Source of the DNA: an uncultured Blautia sp.
Lineage (GTDB): Bacteria; Bacillota; Clostridia; Lachnospirales; Lachnospiraceae
Direction: 5' to 3'
DNA length: 59,871 nucleotides
Assembly (NCBI GenBank): GCA_900551075.1
Contig: URVB01000019.1
Span: 1-59,871 of the forward strand
The position numbers and the translations under genes are program-made. This document shows, piece after piece, positions 17,496 to 26,456 of this stretch (position 1 is the first letter of the stretch; every line of letters begins with the position of its first letter). The notes beneath the pieces are model-generated. The model saw only the letters and a program-made list of their open reading frames with translations, had not been told where the DNA came from and did not search any database.

Positions 17496-18263
17496 GTGAA
17501 TAAAAGTGAACGGTGCCTTGCGATTTTGGAAATTCTTCAGAAGAAGCACAAGGTTGAGGTGGGAACTCTATCCCAAAAATTCGGCATATCGGAAATGACG
17601 GTTCGGCGCGATTTAAATTCTCTTGCACAGCAATATAATATAACCCGAACACATGGAGGGGCAATTTTGGGAAATCAGCCGATTGTCAGAATGATTTCCT
17701 TTGATGAATCCAGAATCGCACATAAAGAAGCAAAAGAAAAGATTGCAGCCCTGGCGGCATCCATGATCCGTAACGGGCAGAGGATTTTTATAGATGCAGG
17801 ATCGACAACAAGGATTATTATGAATTATATGGATAAGGATGTTCGTGCAGTGGTGGTTGCCAATCATCTGAAGGTTGCGGAGCATGCACTGCAGTTTGAT
17901 AATCTTTCCGTAATTATGCTGGGTGGTGATATGATCCGGATTACGAATTGCAGTTCAGGTCCGGTGGCAGAAGAACAGCTTCGGAAGTATCAACTGGATA
18001 TTGCATTTATCGGTGCGGCAGCAATCGGAACGGATGGGAAGCTTTATGACGGATATTCCCCGGAGGCAAGGCTGAAAAGTTCAATTTTTGCAGTTGCCAA
18101 AAAGGTTTATGTATTGGCAGATTCCTCTAAGATAAATACGTATGATCTGAATGAGTTCGGGCATTTATCGCAGGTAGACGGGGTGATCACGGATGCCGGG
18201 ATTGATGAAGAGGGGAAAATTCTGATGAAGAGGCACCGTGTTAATGTAATGTATGCGGAATAA
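17496..18263 (+). CDS. DeoR/GlpR-family sugar-responsive repressor
   Basis: A 255-residue DeoR-family regulator. The N-terminal helix-turn-helix (residues 5-58) has the family signature I-S-E-M-T-V-R-R-D-L-N-S-L. The C-terminal sugar-phosphate sensor domain carries F-I-D-A-G-S-T-T near residue 94, G-G near 143, and a final K-V-Y-V-L-A-D-S-S-K segment near 204. These proteins are usually released from DNA by a phosphorylated sugar. The GTG at 17496 (a TTG lies directly before it) follows AAGGGTGG. It stands just upstream of the sugar operon, whose leader holds four copies of AAAACGA(A/T)CA, the probable operator. Confidence 0.92.
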   Translation: MNKSERCLAILEILQKKHKVEVGTLSQKFGISEMTVRRDLNSLAQQYNITRTHGGAILGNQPIVRMISFDESRIAHKEAKEKIAALAASMIRNGQRIFIDAGSTTRIIMNYMDKDVRAVVVANHLKVAEHALQFDNLSVIMLGGDMIRITNCSSGPVAEEQLRKYQLDIAFIGAAAIGTDGKLYDGYSPEARLKSSIFAVAKKVYVLADSSKINTYDLNEFGHLSQVDGVITDAGIDEEGKILMKRHRVNVMYAE

Positions 18264-18277
18264 ATTAGAGCCAGGAA

Positions 18278-18317
18278 GAACCATATGCGGTTTTATACCG
18301 TATGTGGTTCTTTTTTT
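18278..18317 (+). terminator. Terminator after the DeoR-family gene
   Basis: A 13-bp stem with G-T wobbles (18278-18290 with 18298-18310) is followed by seven T. It separates the regulator from the sugar operon. Confidence 0.88.
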
Positions 18318-18373
18318 GCAGCAAATTCCGGCAGGATTTTTTCTGGCCGCTAATTTTTTTCGTCTGTCTGATG

Positions 18374-18527
18374 AAAACGATCAATCTGAATCTTCAAAAC
18401 GAACAAAATCGGACACGATTTAGAATTGTGAAATTTCCTGTAAAGAGCATAAATGTGAATTTACCCGTGGTTTCCTGTGGGATGCCTGTGATGCTAAAAC
18501 GAACATAATAGAATGTGAAAACGAACA
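18374..18527 (+). promoter_or_regulatory. Four operator-like words in two 22-bp-spaced pairs
   Basis: AAAACGATCA at 18374-18383 and AAAACGAACA at 18396-18405, 18496-18505 and 18518-18527. Each pair is spaced exactly 22 bp start to start, and the pairs lie 122 bp apart. All are on one strand, upstream of the sugar operon promoter. They are the best candidates for DeoR-type repressor sites; the first also resembles part of a catabolite-repression cre site. Confidence 0.6.
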
Positions 18528-18580
18528 ATATAAAGACATAATAAACAAATTGTACAAACAAAAATTGTCTATTACTGTCA

Positions 18581-18609
18581 TTGAAATATAAAAAATGATG
18601 TGCTAATAT
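18581..18609 (+). promoter_or_regulatory. Promoter of the sugar ABC operon
   Basis: TTGAAA (18581-18586), a 17-bp spacer and TAATAT (18604-18609), about 60 bases before the binding-protein start. An alternative is TTGTCT (18565-18570) with TATAAA (18587-18592). Confidence 0.5.
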
Positions 18610-18670
18610 GTTCGTACAGTCAAAAGGGAGACGGCCAATTCCTGAAATAAAAAAGGAGGATTTATATTTT

Positions 18671-19654
18671 ATGAAAAAACTATTAGCGGTAGCTTTAACT
18701 GGTGCAATGGCGTTTTCGCTGGCTTCCAGTGTAAATGTAATGGCGGCTGAAACGGAGAAAAAGGGTGGATATACGATTGGGTTTTCCCCGTATACACTGA
18801 CGAATGAATACTTTACCGCTGTTTTGGAGGGTGCTCAGGCTGCATGTAAAGAAACAGGAAATGAACTTATTTATTTTGACCCGCAGAATGATCCCACACA
18901 GCAGGCGTCACAGATTGATGACATGATTGCAAGCGGCATTGATGCGCTGGTTTATATTCCGTATGACTCCGCAGGAGCAAATACCGTTCTTCAGACATGT
19001 AAAGATAAGGGTGTAAAAGTAATTAACGTAGACAATGTAATTACAGAGGAGGACTATGAGCTGGTAGATGGAATTATAGCCTCTGATAACACGCAACTGG
19101 GTTATCTTTCCGGACAGTGGGTTGCCGAAAACCATCCGGATGGGGCGAACGTTCTGATTGTTCATCTTCAGACCGCAGAATCCTGTATTATTAATGTAGA
19201 GGGTTTCTGGAAGGGAATTGAGGAGAATGCGGAGAACCCGGATGCATACAAGGAGGTACAGGTTGTGGAAGGCGAAGGTTCCACGGAAACATCCTTTAAT
19301 GTGGTAGCAGATGCGCTTCAGGCAAATGATGATATCGATGTAATTTACTGTATCAATGATACTTCTGCGCTGGGTGCCGTGCAGGCAGTTGAAGAAGCCG
19401 GAAAGACCGGAGAAATTGATATTCTCGGTAAAGATGGTGCGCCTATTGGAAAGCATGCAATTAAGGATGGAACTATGGTTCAGAGCTCAGCGCAGAGACC
19501 TACATATATGGGATATCTGGGGGTGAAAGAAGCGATTGATGTATTAGAGGGAAACAAAGTTGAATTTAATACCAGTATTGAATCTTACAGTATCACGGCT
19601 GACAACATTGATGACTATGATTTAGATGCATGGGATACTCTTGAAGAGGAATAG
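18671..19654 (+). CDS. Sugar-binding protein, RbsB-like (periplasmic-binding family 4)
   Basis: A 327-residue extracellular sugar-binding protein of the ribose/galactose type. Residues 1-27 form a signal peptide (M-K-K-L-L, a hydrophobic core, V-M-A-A-E). The binding fold begins Y-T-I-G-F-S-P-Y-T-L-T-N-E-Y-F, then D-D-M-I-A-S-G-I-D-A-L near residue 80 and D-N near 120. No lipobox cysteine is visible in the signal region, unusual for a monoderm binding protein. The ATG at 18671 follows AAGGAGG. It is the first gene of the ABC-kinase-aldolase operon. Confidence 0.92.
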   Translation: MKKLLAVALTGAMAFSLASSVNVMAAETEKKGGYTIGFSPYTLTNEYFTAVLEGAQAACKETGNELIYFDPQNDPTQQASQIDDMIASGIDALVYIPYDSAGANTVLQTCKDKGVKVINVDNVITEEDYELVDGIIASDNTQLGYLSGQWVAENHPDGANVLIVHLQTAESCIINVEGFWKGIEENAENPDAYKEVQVVEGEGSTETSFNVVADALQANDDIDVIYCINDTSALGAVQAVEEAGKTGEIDILGKDGAPIGKHAIKDGTMVQSSAQRPTYMGYLGVKEAIDVLEGNKVEFNTSIESYSITADNIDDYDLDAWDTLEEE

Positions 19655-19727
19655 GACGGAAGGCGGATAGTGTAAGGATATCGGATACTAAGGGATTGGC
19701 TGATAGATGAGAATCCTTGATTAGGCT

Positions 19728-19763
19728 GTTCGGCTCAAGATCATATTTTGGGCCGAACTTTTT
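19728..19763 (+). terminator. Internal attenuating terminator between binding-protein and ATPase genes
   Basis: GTTCGGCTCAA (19728-19738) pairs with TTGGGCCGAAC (19748-19758), followed by a T-rich tract. Such a hairpin after the first gene typically gives much more binding protein than transporter. Confidence 0.75.
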
Positions 19764-19807
19764 AAAGAAGAGAAGAAATATAAATCAAAATGAAGAGGTA
19801 GCATAAT

Positions 19808-21304
19808 ATGAGTGAAACAAAGCTGTTAGAGATGTCAAAGATAACGAAAGCATTTGCTTCAAATGTTGTGCTGAACGGTGTGGAGCTTTCTGTCAATGAA
19901 GGAGAAGTTGTTGCTATCCTCGGAGAAAACGGAGCCGGAAAGTCAACCCTGATCAAGATATTGGGTGGAATTTATAAAGCGGATTCCGGGGAAATCCGTG
20001 TGAATGGCGAAGTAAAAAATATCAGTTCATCTGCAGCCGCAGGTGAGAATGGGATCAGAATTATTCATCAGGAAATCGTTCTGGTTCCGGATAGAACAAT
20101 AGCTGCCAATGTATTTCTGGGCCGGGAACTGAAGAATAGACGAGGGCTTGTAGATGCAAAATTGATGGAACGGGAAACGCAGAAGATTATTGATGATCTT
20201 CAATTGGATCTCCGCGCTGGTCAGTTGGTTGGGAATCTGACCATGGGTATGCAGCAGCTTGTGGAAATTATAAAAGCAATATCAGCAGATGCGAAAATTG
20301 TCGTTATGGATGAACCGACCTCGTCGCTGTCACAGGGAGAAGTAGAAATATTGTTTGGAATTATAAGACTTCTTCAGAAAAAAGGGGTTGGAATTATCTA
20401 TATTTCACATAGACTGGAAGAACTGTTTACGATTACAGACAGAATAGTGGTTCTGCGCGACGGTGAGATGGTTGGGAATGTTCCGACTGCAAAGGCGGAT
20501 AAGGATAGCCTGATAAAGATGATGGTAGGTCGTGAACTCAGCAATTATTATACCAGAAATAAGCATGAAATTCGTGGGATTTCTTTGGAGGTAAAAGGGC
20601 TTTCACATGAAAAGTACTTTACAAATGCGAATTTTTGTGCCAGGTATGGAGAGATTGTAGGCTTTGCCGGACTTGTGGGTGCGGGCCGTACAGAACTGAT
20701 GAAAACGATTTTCGGAACCTATCAGAAGACAGGCGGAGATATTTTTCTGGATGGAAAAAAGATGAATATCAGGAAACCGGAAGATGCGATACGCTGTGGG
20801 ATTGCTTATGTTTCGGAGGACAGGAGAGGAGAAGGGCTGATATTAAAGAATGATGTAAAATTCAATATGGGGCTTGTCTGTCTGTCCGATTTTGTGAAAG
20901 GGATTCATGTGAAAGAGAACGACTGGGACAGAATGGTGGAAGAGTACCGGAAAAAATTCTCAATCAAGATTACTTCCCCGAAACAACTGACAGGTAATTT
21001 AAGCGGTGGCAATCAGCAGAAAATTGTACTGAGCAAGTGGCTGGCCAAGAACCCTAAGGTGATTATTCTGGATGAACCGACCAGGGGTATTGATGTGGGC
21101 GCAAAGGCGGAAATCTATGCGATTATTGATGAGCTTGCGGCCAGGGGCGTATCTGTCATTATGATTTCTTCGGAACTGACGGAGATCATTAACATGTGTA
21201 ACCGGTGTTATGTGATGTGTGAGGGACAGATTACCGGAGAACTTCAGGAAGAAGAATTTTCACAGGAAGTTATGATGCAGTATGCGACGAAGAGGGAAAA
21301 TTGA
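19808..21304 (+). CDS. Sugar ABC transporter ATP-binding protein, RbsA-like (two ATPase domains)
   Basis: A 498-residue protein with two fused ABC ATPase domains, typical of the ribose/galactose (CUT2) importers. Domain 1 has Walker A G-E-N-G-A-G-K-S-T near residue 40 and Walker B V-V-M-D-E-P-T-S-S near 165, with signature region T-M-G-M-Q-Q. Domain 2 (from about 255) has a degenerate Walker A, G-L-V-G-A-G-R-T-E, the signature L-S-G-G-N-Q-Q-K near 400, and Walker B I-I-L-D-E-P-T-R-G-I-D. One intact and one degenerate site is normal in this family. It is followed 19 bases later by the permease gene. Confidence 0.95.
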   Translation: MSETKLLEMSKITKAFASNVVLNGVELSVNEGEVVAILGENGAGKSTLIKILGGIYKADSGEIRVNGEVKNISSSAAAGENGIRIIHQEIVLVPDRTIAANVFLGRELKNRRGLVDAKLMERETQKIIDDLQLDLRAGQLVGNLTMGMQQLVEIIKAISADAKIVVMDEPTSSLSQGEVEILFGIIRLLQKKGVGIIYISHRLEELFTITDRIVVLRDGEMVGNVPTAKADKDSLIKMMVGRELSNYYTRNKHEIRGISLEVKGLSHEKYFTNANFCARYGEIVGFAGLVGAGRTELMKTIFGTYQKTGGDIFLDGKKMNIRKPEDAIRCGIAYVSEDRRGEGLILKNDVKFNMGLVCLSDFVKGIHVKENDWDRMVEEYRKKFSIKITSPKQLTGNLSGGNQQKIVLSKWLAKNPKVIILDEPTRGIDVGAKAEIYAIIDELAARGVSVIMISSELTEIINMCNRCYVMCEGQITGELQEEEFSQEVMMQYATKREN

Positions 21305-21323
21305 AATTTTAGGAGGTCTGGAT

Positions 21324-22295
21324 ATGGGAGTAAAGAATGGAAAATCCGTTCCGGGTATGGATTATTTGAAACGAAATATAGGTACGATCGTTGGTTTGAT
21401 TTTGCTGGTGATTATCGTATCTTTTTCTACGCCAAAATTTTTGACAGGTTCCAATATACTGAATCTGCTAAAATCGAATTCTGTAAATGCAATTATTAGC
21501 TGCGGCATGCTTCTGGCAATTCTGATGGGAGAAATTGATATTTCTGTAGGTTCTACAGTAGGGCTGACAGGGGTGATTGGAGCATACATGATTACAAACG
21601 CAGGGCTCCCGGCTGTTCCGACAGTGCTGATCTGTCTGGGTGTCGGAGCGCTGGTCGGTATTGTGAATGGTGTTGCGATTTCTTATCTTAAGGTTCCGGC
21701 GTTTGTGGCAACTCTGGCAACACAGTGTATAGGCAGAGGTCTTACGGAGATCATTTCGGGCGGTGTTACCATACGTGTACGCAATCAGACATACACGGCT
21801 CTGGGAAACAAAGAATTCGGCGGTATTTCCATTATTGTCATCTATGCTGCGCTTGTCCTGATTTTTACCTGGTTTTTATTAAACCGTACACGTTTCGGTT
21901 ATTACATTTATGCGTTGGGCGGCAACAAAATGGCGGCGCAGTATTCGGGAGTAAATGTAAAAAAATATAATATGCTTCCCTATGTACTGATTGGCCTTTT
22001 CTGCGGTCTCGGAGGTTTGATATGGTCCGCACGTCTTGGTTCGGCTGCGGCAACGCTTGGCAATGGATTTGAAATGGATGCGATTGCTGCAGTTGTCATT
22101 GGGGGTACTAGCATGTCCGGCGGTGTGGGAACCCTGGGCGGAACATTTATCGGCATTCTGATCATTGGGGTAATTACCAATGGCTTAAATCTGATGGGAA
22201 TCAATTCCTTCTGGCAGAATGTATTTAAAGGCATTATCATTATGGCGGCAGTAGTCATTGATGTAATGCGTAAAAGCAAAACCAAGGATCAGTGA
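21324..22295 (+). CDS. Sugar ABC transporter permease, RbsC-like
   Basis: A 323-residue permease of the ribose-type BPD_transp_2 family with eight to ten hydrophobic helices. Conserved pieces include G-E-I-D-I-S-V-G-S near residue 70, the N-G-V-A-I-S-Y-L-K-V-P-A-F-V-A-T-L segment near 115, and A-V-V-I-G-G-T-S-M-S-G-G-V-G-T-L near 255. The latter is the family signature for ATPase coupling. The ATG at 21324 follows AGGAGG. It completes the importer with the preceding ATPase and binding protein genes. Confidence 0.94.
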   Translation: MGVKNGKSVPGMDYLKRNIGTIVGLILLVIIVSFSTPKFLTGSNILNLLKSNSVNAIISCGMLLAILMGEIDISVGSTVGLTGVIGAYMITNAGLPAVPTVLICLGVGALVGIVNGVAISYLKVPAFVATLATQCIGRGLTEIISGGVTIRVRNQTYTALGNKEFGGISIIVIYAALVLIFTWFLLNRTRFGYYIYALGGNKMAAQYSGVNVKKYNMLPYVLIGLFCGLGGLIWSARLGSAAATLGNGFEMDAIAAVVIGGTSMSGGVGTLGGTFIGILIIGVITNGLNLMGINSFWQNVFKGIIIMAAVVIDVMRKSKTKDQ

Positions 22296-22344
22296 ATGAA
22301 AGAGACAGAGGGGAATCTGCAGAAAAAGGATGGCGAGGTGTCGT

Positions 22345-23832
22345 ATGGCATTTGCAGGAATGGATGTAGGAACCAGCGGATGCAAGCTGCTGGTATATGA
22401 TCTGGATGGAAATGTAATTTTTAAAGCTGTAAGGCATTATGCAGAGGAAGGCGGGGCTGGCAGGAGAGAACTGAATCCTGAGCTTGTCTTACAGAAAGTA
22501 AAAGAAGTTCTCAGGGAGACTGGAGACAACTGTCCGGAACCGTTGGAAGCTATGGCAGTTGCAAGTCTTGGAGAATCTGTCGTATGCCTGGATGAGGAGG
22601 ATCGGGTACTGGCAAATTCCATGCTCACAGGAGATTCCAGGGGCATACCTGAGACAAAGGAAATCATTAAACGGATAGGGGCCAGGAGGATTTTTGAGAT
22701 TACCGGGCTTCCGCCCAATGAGCTTTACGGGCTTCCAAAATATATGTGGCTGAACCGGAATTCTGATGCGATAAAAAAAGCAAAGGCAATCTTATACTAC
22801 GAAGATTTTGTGGGTTACATAATGACGGGTGAACGAAAGGTCAGCTATTCGTCTGCTGCACGCAGTATGGCATTTGATATACGGAAGTGTGTCTGGTCTG
22901 AGGAAATGCTGGCGCTGGCGGGCATAAGTCCGGAGCAGATGTCAAGCCCGGTACCTCCGTGTACCGTAATAGGTACCATTCTTCCCCAAATGGCACGGGA
23001 GCTGCATTTGAATCCGGAAATGAAGCTGGTGGTGGGAGGTCATGACCAGAGCTGCGCGGCACTGGGCAGCGGGCTGCTTGGAATGGAAACCGGAGAATGC
23101 GGAATGGGTACGTGTGAGTTTATGTTTCTCATGCTTCCGGAGGCAAAAATGACGCCGTTTATGCTGCAGAATGACTTTGCCTGTATTCCTTATATACTTC
23201 CGGGCACTTATCTTTCGAGTATAGAGGTAACTACATGTGGCGCACTGAAAAATTGGGCAAAGGCAGGATTGTTCCGGGATATTGCCGGGGCATGCGGGAT
23301 GCGCGGAGAAAACTTTTTTTCTTATATGGATAAGTGTGCCGAGCATATCAAAACAGAGGTGCTGCTTCTGCCTCAGTTTGGTTCTGCGGGCAATCCGGAT
23401 TTGTCTATGGATGCAAGAGGAACCATTACGGGCCTGACCATTCACACGAAGCCTGAGGAACTGTACAGAGCGATTCTGGAGAGCTTTGCCTTCCAGATGT
23501 ATCTGGCATATGAACGGATGGAGAAGTTGGGGACAAAAATGCAGTATATTGCAGCTACGGGCGGCGGGGCGGCATCAGAACTGACGCTTCAGATCAGAGC
23601 GGATGTTTTTAATATGAAGGTGCTTTCCATGGAAAGTGAGGAGTCCGGAACGCTCGGATGTATGATGATGGCGGCTGTTGCTGCAGGAGCATATCCTGCA
23701 TTGAGGGATGCGATTAGCAGGGCAGTGAAGGTAAAGAAAGAATATATTCCTGACCGGAAAATGCATGAATACTATATTGAAAAATTTGAGAAGTATAAGC
23801 TGTTGTACAATAAAATGTACAATTTTAAGTAA
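22345..23832 (+). CDS. FGGY-family carbohydrate kinase (first)
   Basis: A 495-residue sugar kinase of the FGGY family (xylulose, ribulose, glycerol, gluconate kinases). The N-terminal phosphate-binding motif G-M-D-V-G-T-S-G-C-K is at residues 5-14; the second domain has V-V-G-G-H-D-Q-S near 230 and A-T-G-G-G-A-A-S-E near 407. It is only distantly like the second kinase gene of the operon, so the two probably act on different substrates or positions. The ATG at 22345 follows GAGGTG; the ATG at 22330 has no proper spacing. The sugar specificity cannot be read from the sequence. Confidence 0.9.
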   Translation: MAFAGMDVGTSGCKLLVYDLDGNVIFKAVRHYAEEGGAGRRELNPELVLQKVKEVLRETGDNCPEPLEAMAVASLGESVVCLDEEDRVLANSMLTGDSRGIPETKEIIKRIGARRIFEITGLPPNELYGLPKYMWLNRNSDAIKKAKAILYYEDFVGYIMTGERKVSYSSAARSMAFDIRKCVWSEEMLALAGISPEQMSSPVPPCTVIGTILPQMARELHLNPEMKLVVGGHDQSCAALGSGLLGMETGECGMGTCEFMFLMLPEAKMTPFMLQNDFACIPYILPGTYLSSIEVTTCGALKNWAKAGLFRDIAGACGMRGENFFSYMDKCAEHIKTEVLLLPQFGSAGNPDLSMDARGTITGLTIHTKPEELYRAILESFAFQMYLAYERMEKLGTKMQYIAATGGGAASELTLQIRADVFNMKVLSMESEESGTLGCMMMAAVAAGAYPALRDAISRAVKVKKEYIPDRKMHEYYIEKFEKYKLLYNKMYNFK

Positions 23833-23847
23833 ACGGAGGGTAGGATT

Positions 23848-24684
23848 ATGAAACTTATAAATGGATTTAAACTTATGGAATTTGCTGAAAAATATCATTA
23901 TGTTTTGCCGGCCTTTAATACTACGAATCTGGAAATGACCTATGCTATTGCGGACGGCTTGATGAAGGCCGGCCTCCCTGGATATATACAGATTTCGTCC
24001 AATAATCTGCGTCTGTCGAACCCGGCAATTATCGCAGAGCTTGCCGCTGACGCAGTGAAAAAATCCGAGGTGCCCATAGGCCTGCATCTGGACCATGGAA
24101 AATCCTTTGAGGATGTAAAAGCGTGTATAGATGCAGGCTTTACATCCATTATGATGGATGCGTCTCATTTGTCTTATGAGGAAAATATCAGGGAATGCAG
24201 GCGGGCAGCAGAATACTGTCATTTCTACGGGGTACCGGTAGAGGCTGAGCTTGGAGCTCTGAAGGGCAAAGAAGAGGATGTGGTAAATGAGGCGGAAGGC
24301 AAAACAGATCCGGATATGGTGGCTGATTTTGTGGAGCGGACGGGATGCGATACGCTGGCAGTTTCTGTGGGAAATGTACATGGCTTGTGCCTGAATCCGG
24401 AAATTGACATTTCGCTGCTGGAAAAAATCCGTCAGGTGAGCAGGGTTCCTCTTGTGCTCCACGGAGGCTCCGGTATTCCCAAAGAAGTTATCTGGGAGGC
24501 AAAGAAGCACGGCCTGATTAAGATCAACTATGGTTCCGATCTTAGAAAGGAATATGTTTGTACCTTTGGAGCGGCATATGAAAGCGATCATAATGAGCAT
24601 GATGTGATTCATCTGAGCATGGAGGCAGTGGATAATGTGAGCAGAAAGGTTCAGGAGCTGGTAACAATGATCAACGAACAGTAA
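23848..24684 (+). CDS. Class II ketose-(bis)phosphate aldolase
   Basis: A 278-residue zinc-dependent aldolase of the fructose/tagatose-bisphosphate family. Visible active-site pieces: A-F-N-T-T-N at the start, L-D-H-G near residue 80 (catalytic Asp and zinc His), A-E-L-G-A-L near 133, G-N-V-H-G near 178, and H-G-G-S-G near 208. The phosphate loop reads I-N-Y-G-S-D, closer to tagatose-type N-V-A-T-E than to N-I-D-T-D of E. coli fructose-bisphosphate aldolase. It sits between two kinase genes, so its substrate is probably a phosphorylated ketose made by one or both. Confidence 0.93.
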   Translation: MKLINGFKLMEFAEKYHYVLPAFNTTNLEMTYAIADGLMKAGLPGYIQISSNNLRLSNPAIIAELAADAVKKSEVPIGLHLDHGKSFEDVKACIDAGFTSIMMDASHLSYEENIRECRRAAEYCHFYGVPVEAELGALKGKEEDVVNEAEGKTDPDMVADFVERTGCDTLAVSVGNVHGLCLNPEIDISLLEKIRQVSRVPLVLHGGSGIPKEVIWEAKKHGLIKINYGSDLRKEYVCTFGAAYESDHNEHDVIHLSMEAVDNVSRKVQELVTMINEQ

Positions 24685-24710
24685 TTGTTTCCGGCAAGGT
24701 GGGTGTTAGT

Positions 24711-26201
24711 ATGGGACATACATTTTTGGGAATTGATTTAGGGACATCTGCTATGAAGCTGGTTTTGACAGATGACCGTAAGAATGTGCTGGAGCAGGTT
24801 ACAGAGGAATATCAGACAATACAGTCAGAGGGCGGCCGTTGTGAGATAGATCCGGAGATCTGGTTTACCTGTATGGGGACTGGTATAGAGCGGATTTTGC
24901 AGAAGCATGACAGAACTCAGATAAGAGGGATTGGAGTGACAGGGCAAATGCATACGCTGGTCGTTATTGGTGAAGATGGAAAAGCGGTGCGTCCTGCGAT
25001 GATGTGGAATGATACCAGAACGAAAGAACTTTTGCCGGAGTTGAGGGCACATGTGAAGAATTTTCAGGAGGGAGAATATCTTGCACGCACGATTTCTACC
25101 GGAAGCCCTGCCGCTAATCTCTATTGGATGAAAAAAAATGAACCTGAAAATCTGGAAAAGGTAAGGAAATTTCTCATAGGCCCGGATTACCTTGTATACC
25201 GCCTTACCGGTAATTTCGGAACAGATTACTGTGAGGCTTCCACTTCATGTCTCTATCAGATTCATGCAAGAAAATGGTCTGCTGAGATGAGGGAGCTGCT
25301 CGGTTTGGAAGAAACGGTGTATCCTGTGATCAGAGGAAGTGCTATGCAGGCGGGCAATTTGGCACCACAGATTGCGGAGGCCTTCGGTCTGAATCAGGAT
25401 GTGCAGGTGATTGTGGGGACAGGGGACAACCCGGCAACTGCAATTTCTACAGGCTGTCTTGGACTTGGGCATCCGGTGATTTCCCTTGGAACTTCAGGCG
25501 TATTTATGATGCCTGTGGAAGAAGCGCAAAGCCAGGCAAAGGGAAAGATGATACTTTTTTCTTTTGATAATCGGAGCTATTCATATCTGGTTCAGGGAGT
25601 TGTTCAGTGCAATGGGAATACATTCGACTGGTGGAACCGGGACATTATGGATATGAAAGAATTTGAAAAGCTGACGAACGATCTGGATGTAAAAGAGCTG
25701 TCTGAGAACGAACTGCTGTTTTACCCTCATTTAGACGGAGATAAGACGCTCTATGCAGATCCGGATATCCGGGGGGCGTTTGTGGGGATCGGCGTCGACA
25801 CGAGCCGCACAGATATGTTTTATGCAGTAATCGAAGGTCTGTGTTTTGGCTTTCGTGAATTGTCAGAAAAGATGAAGCTTCCGCTTGAGCGGTACGGAAG
25901 CGTCAAGGTTGTGGGCGGAGGCGCTAAAAGTCCGGTCTGGATGCAGACCATGGCAAATGTCCTGAATATCCGTATTGAAAAAATGGACGGTATGATAGGG
26001 CCTGCGTTTGGGATTGCCCTTCTGGCGGCATACAGCGGTGGCTGTATCTCTTCGTTAGAACAGATTTCGGAAGGGAATGTAAAGGTTGAGCGCTGCTTTG
26101 AGCCTGACAGGGATGCAGTGTCTGTTTGTGAAAAAAAATACCAAAAATACCTCAGGATGAGAAAGGGGCTGAAGTACATTATGGAGGGACTGGAAGAGTA
26201 A
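24711..26201 (+). CDS. FGGY-family carbohydrate kinase, xylulokinase-like (second)
   Basis: A 496-residue FGGY kinase. The N-terminus has G-I-D-L-G-T-S-A-M-K; T-G-Q-M-H near residue 78 and M-W-N-D-T-R-T near 101 are xylulokinase-type signatures. The second domain has V-G-T-G-D-N-P-A near 233 and V-V-G-G-G-A-K-S-P-V-W near 402. The ATG at 24711 follows AAGGTGGG. It closes the operon. Xylulokinase similarity does not prove xylulose as substrate; with the aldolase it may make a bisphosphate or handle a product. Confidence 0.9.
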   Translation: MGHTFLGIDLGTSAMKLVLTDDRKNVLEQVTEEYQTIQSEGGRCEIDPEIWFTCMGTGIERILQKHDRTQIRGIGVTGQMHTLVVIGEDGKAVRPAMMWNDTRTKELLPELRAHVKNFQEGEYLARTISTGSPAANLYWMKKNEPENLEKVRKFLIGPDYLVYRLTGNFGTDYCEASTSCLYQIHARKWSAEMRELLGLEETVYPVIRGSAMQAGNLAPQIAEAFGLNQDVQVIVGTGDNPATAISTGCLGLGHPVISLGTSGVFMMPVEEAQSQAKGKMILFSFDNRSYSYLVQGVVQCNGNTFDWWNRDIMDMKEFEKLTNDLDVKELSENELLFYPHLDGDKTLYADPDIRGAFVGIGVDTSRTDMFYAVIEGLCFGFRELSEKMKLPLERYGSVKVVGGGAKSPVWMQTMANVLNIRIEKMDGMIGPAFGIALLAAYSGGCISSLEQISEGNVKVERCFEPDRDAVSVCEKKYQKYLRMRKGLKYIMEGLEE

Positions 26202-26217
26202 CCGGAGAATTACGGAA

Positions 26218-26260
26218 GCGCATGTATTTGCAGTATATCTGCTGATACATGTGCTTTTTG
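26218..26260 (+). terminator. Terminator after the sugar operon
   Basis: GCGCATGTAT (26218-26227) pairs with ATACATGTGC (26245-26254), with an extra GCAG/CTGC pairing in the loop, followed by TTTTT. Confidence 0.9.
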
Positions 26261-26321
26261 TTTTTCTGCCATATAGCAGGTACTAAAAAGCTATGGGATT
26301 ATGCAGGTGTCAAAAAAACTA

Positions 26322-26350
26322 TTGACACATATAGTTAGATATGATAAACT
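26322..26350 (+). promoter_or_regulatory. Candidate promoter of the feo operon
   Basis: TTGACA (26322-26327), a 17-bp spacer and TAAACT (26345-26350). The -35 is consensus and the -10 weak. The AT-rich spacer and -10 may hold a metal-regulator site, but no clear palindrome was identified. The leader to the first start is about 100 bases. Confidence 0.5.
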
Positions 26351-26456
26351 TAAAAACTGGAAGGGTTATATAAAGCTAACTTCCATTGGCAGCATGGTAA
26401 TCCGGGTACAGTGTTTGGAAGGCGTTGTACTGGCTTACAAATATAAGGAGGAATGT

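Noticed and set aside
23575..24612. 345-codon minus-strand frame opposite the kinase and aldolase genes
   Set aside because: Antisense shadow of clear genes in both, with no recognisable domain.
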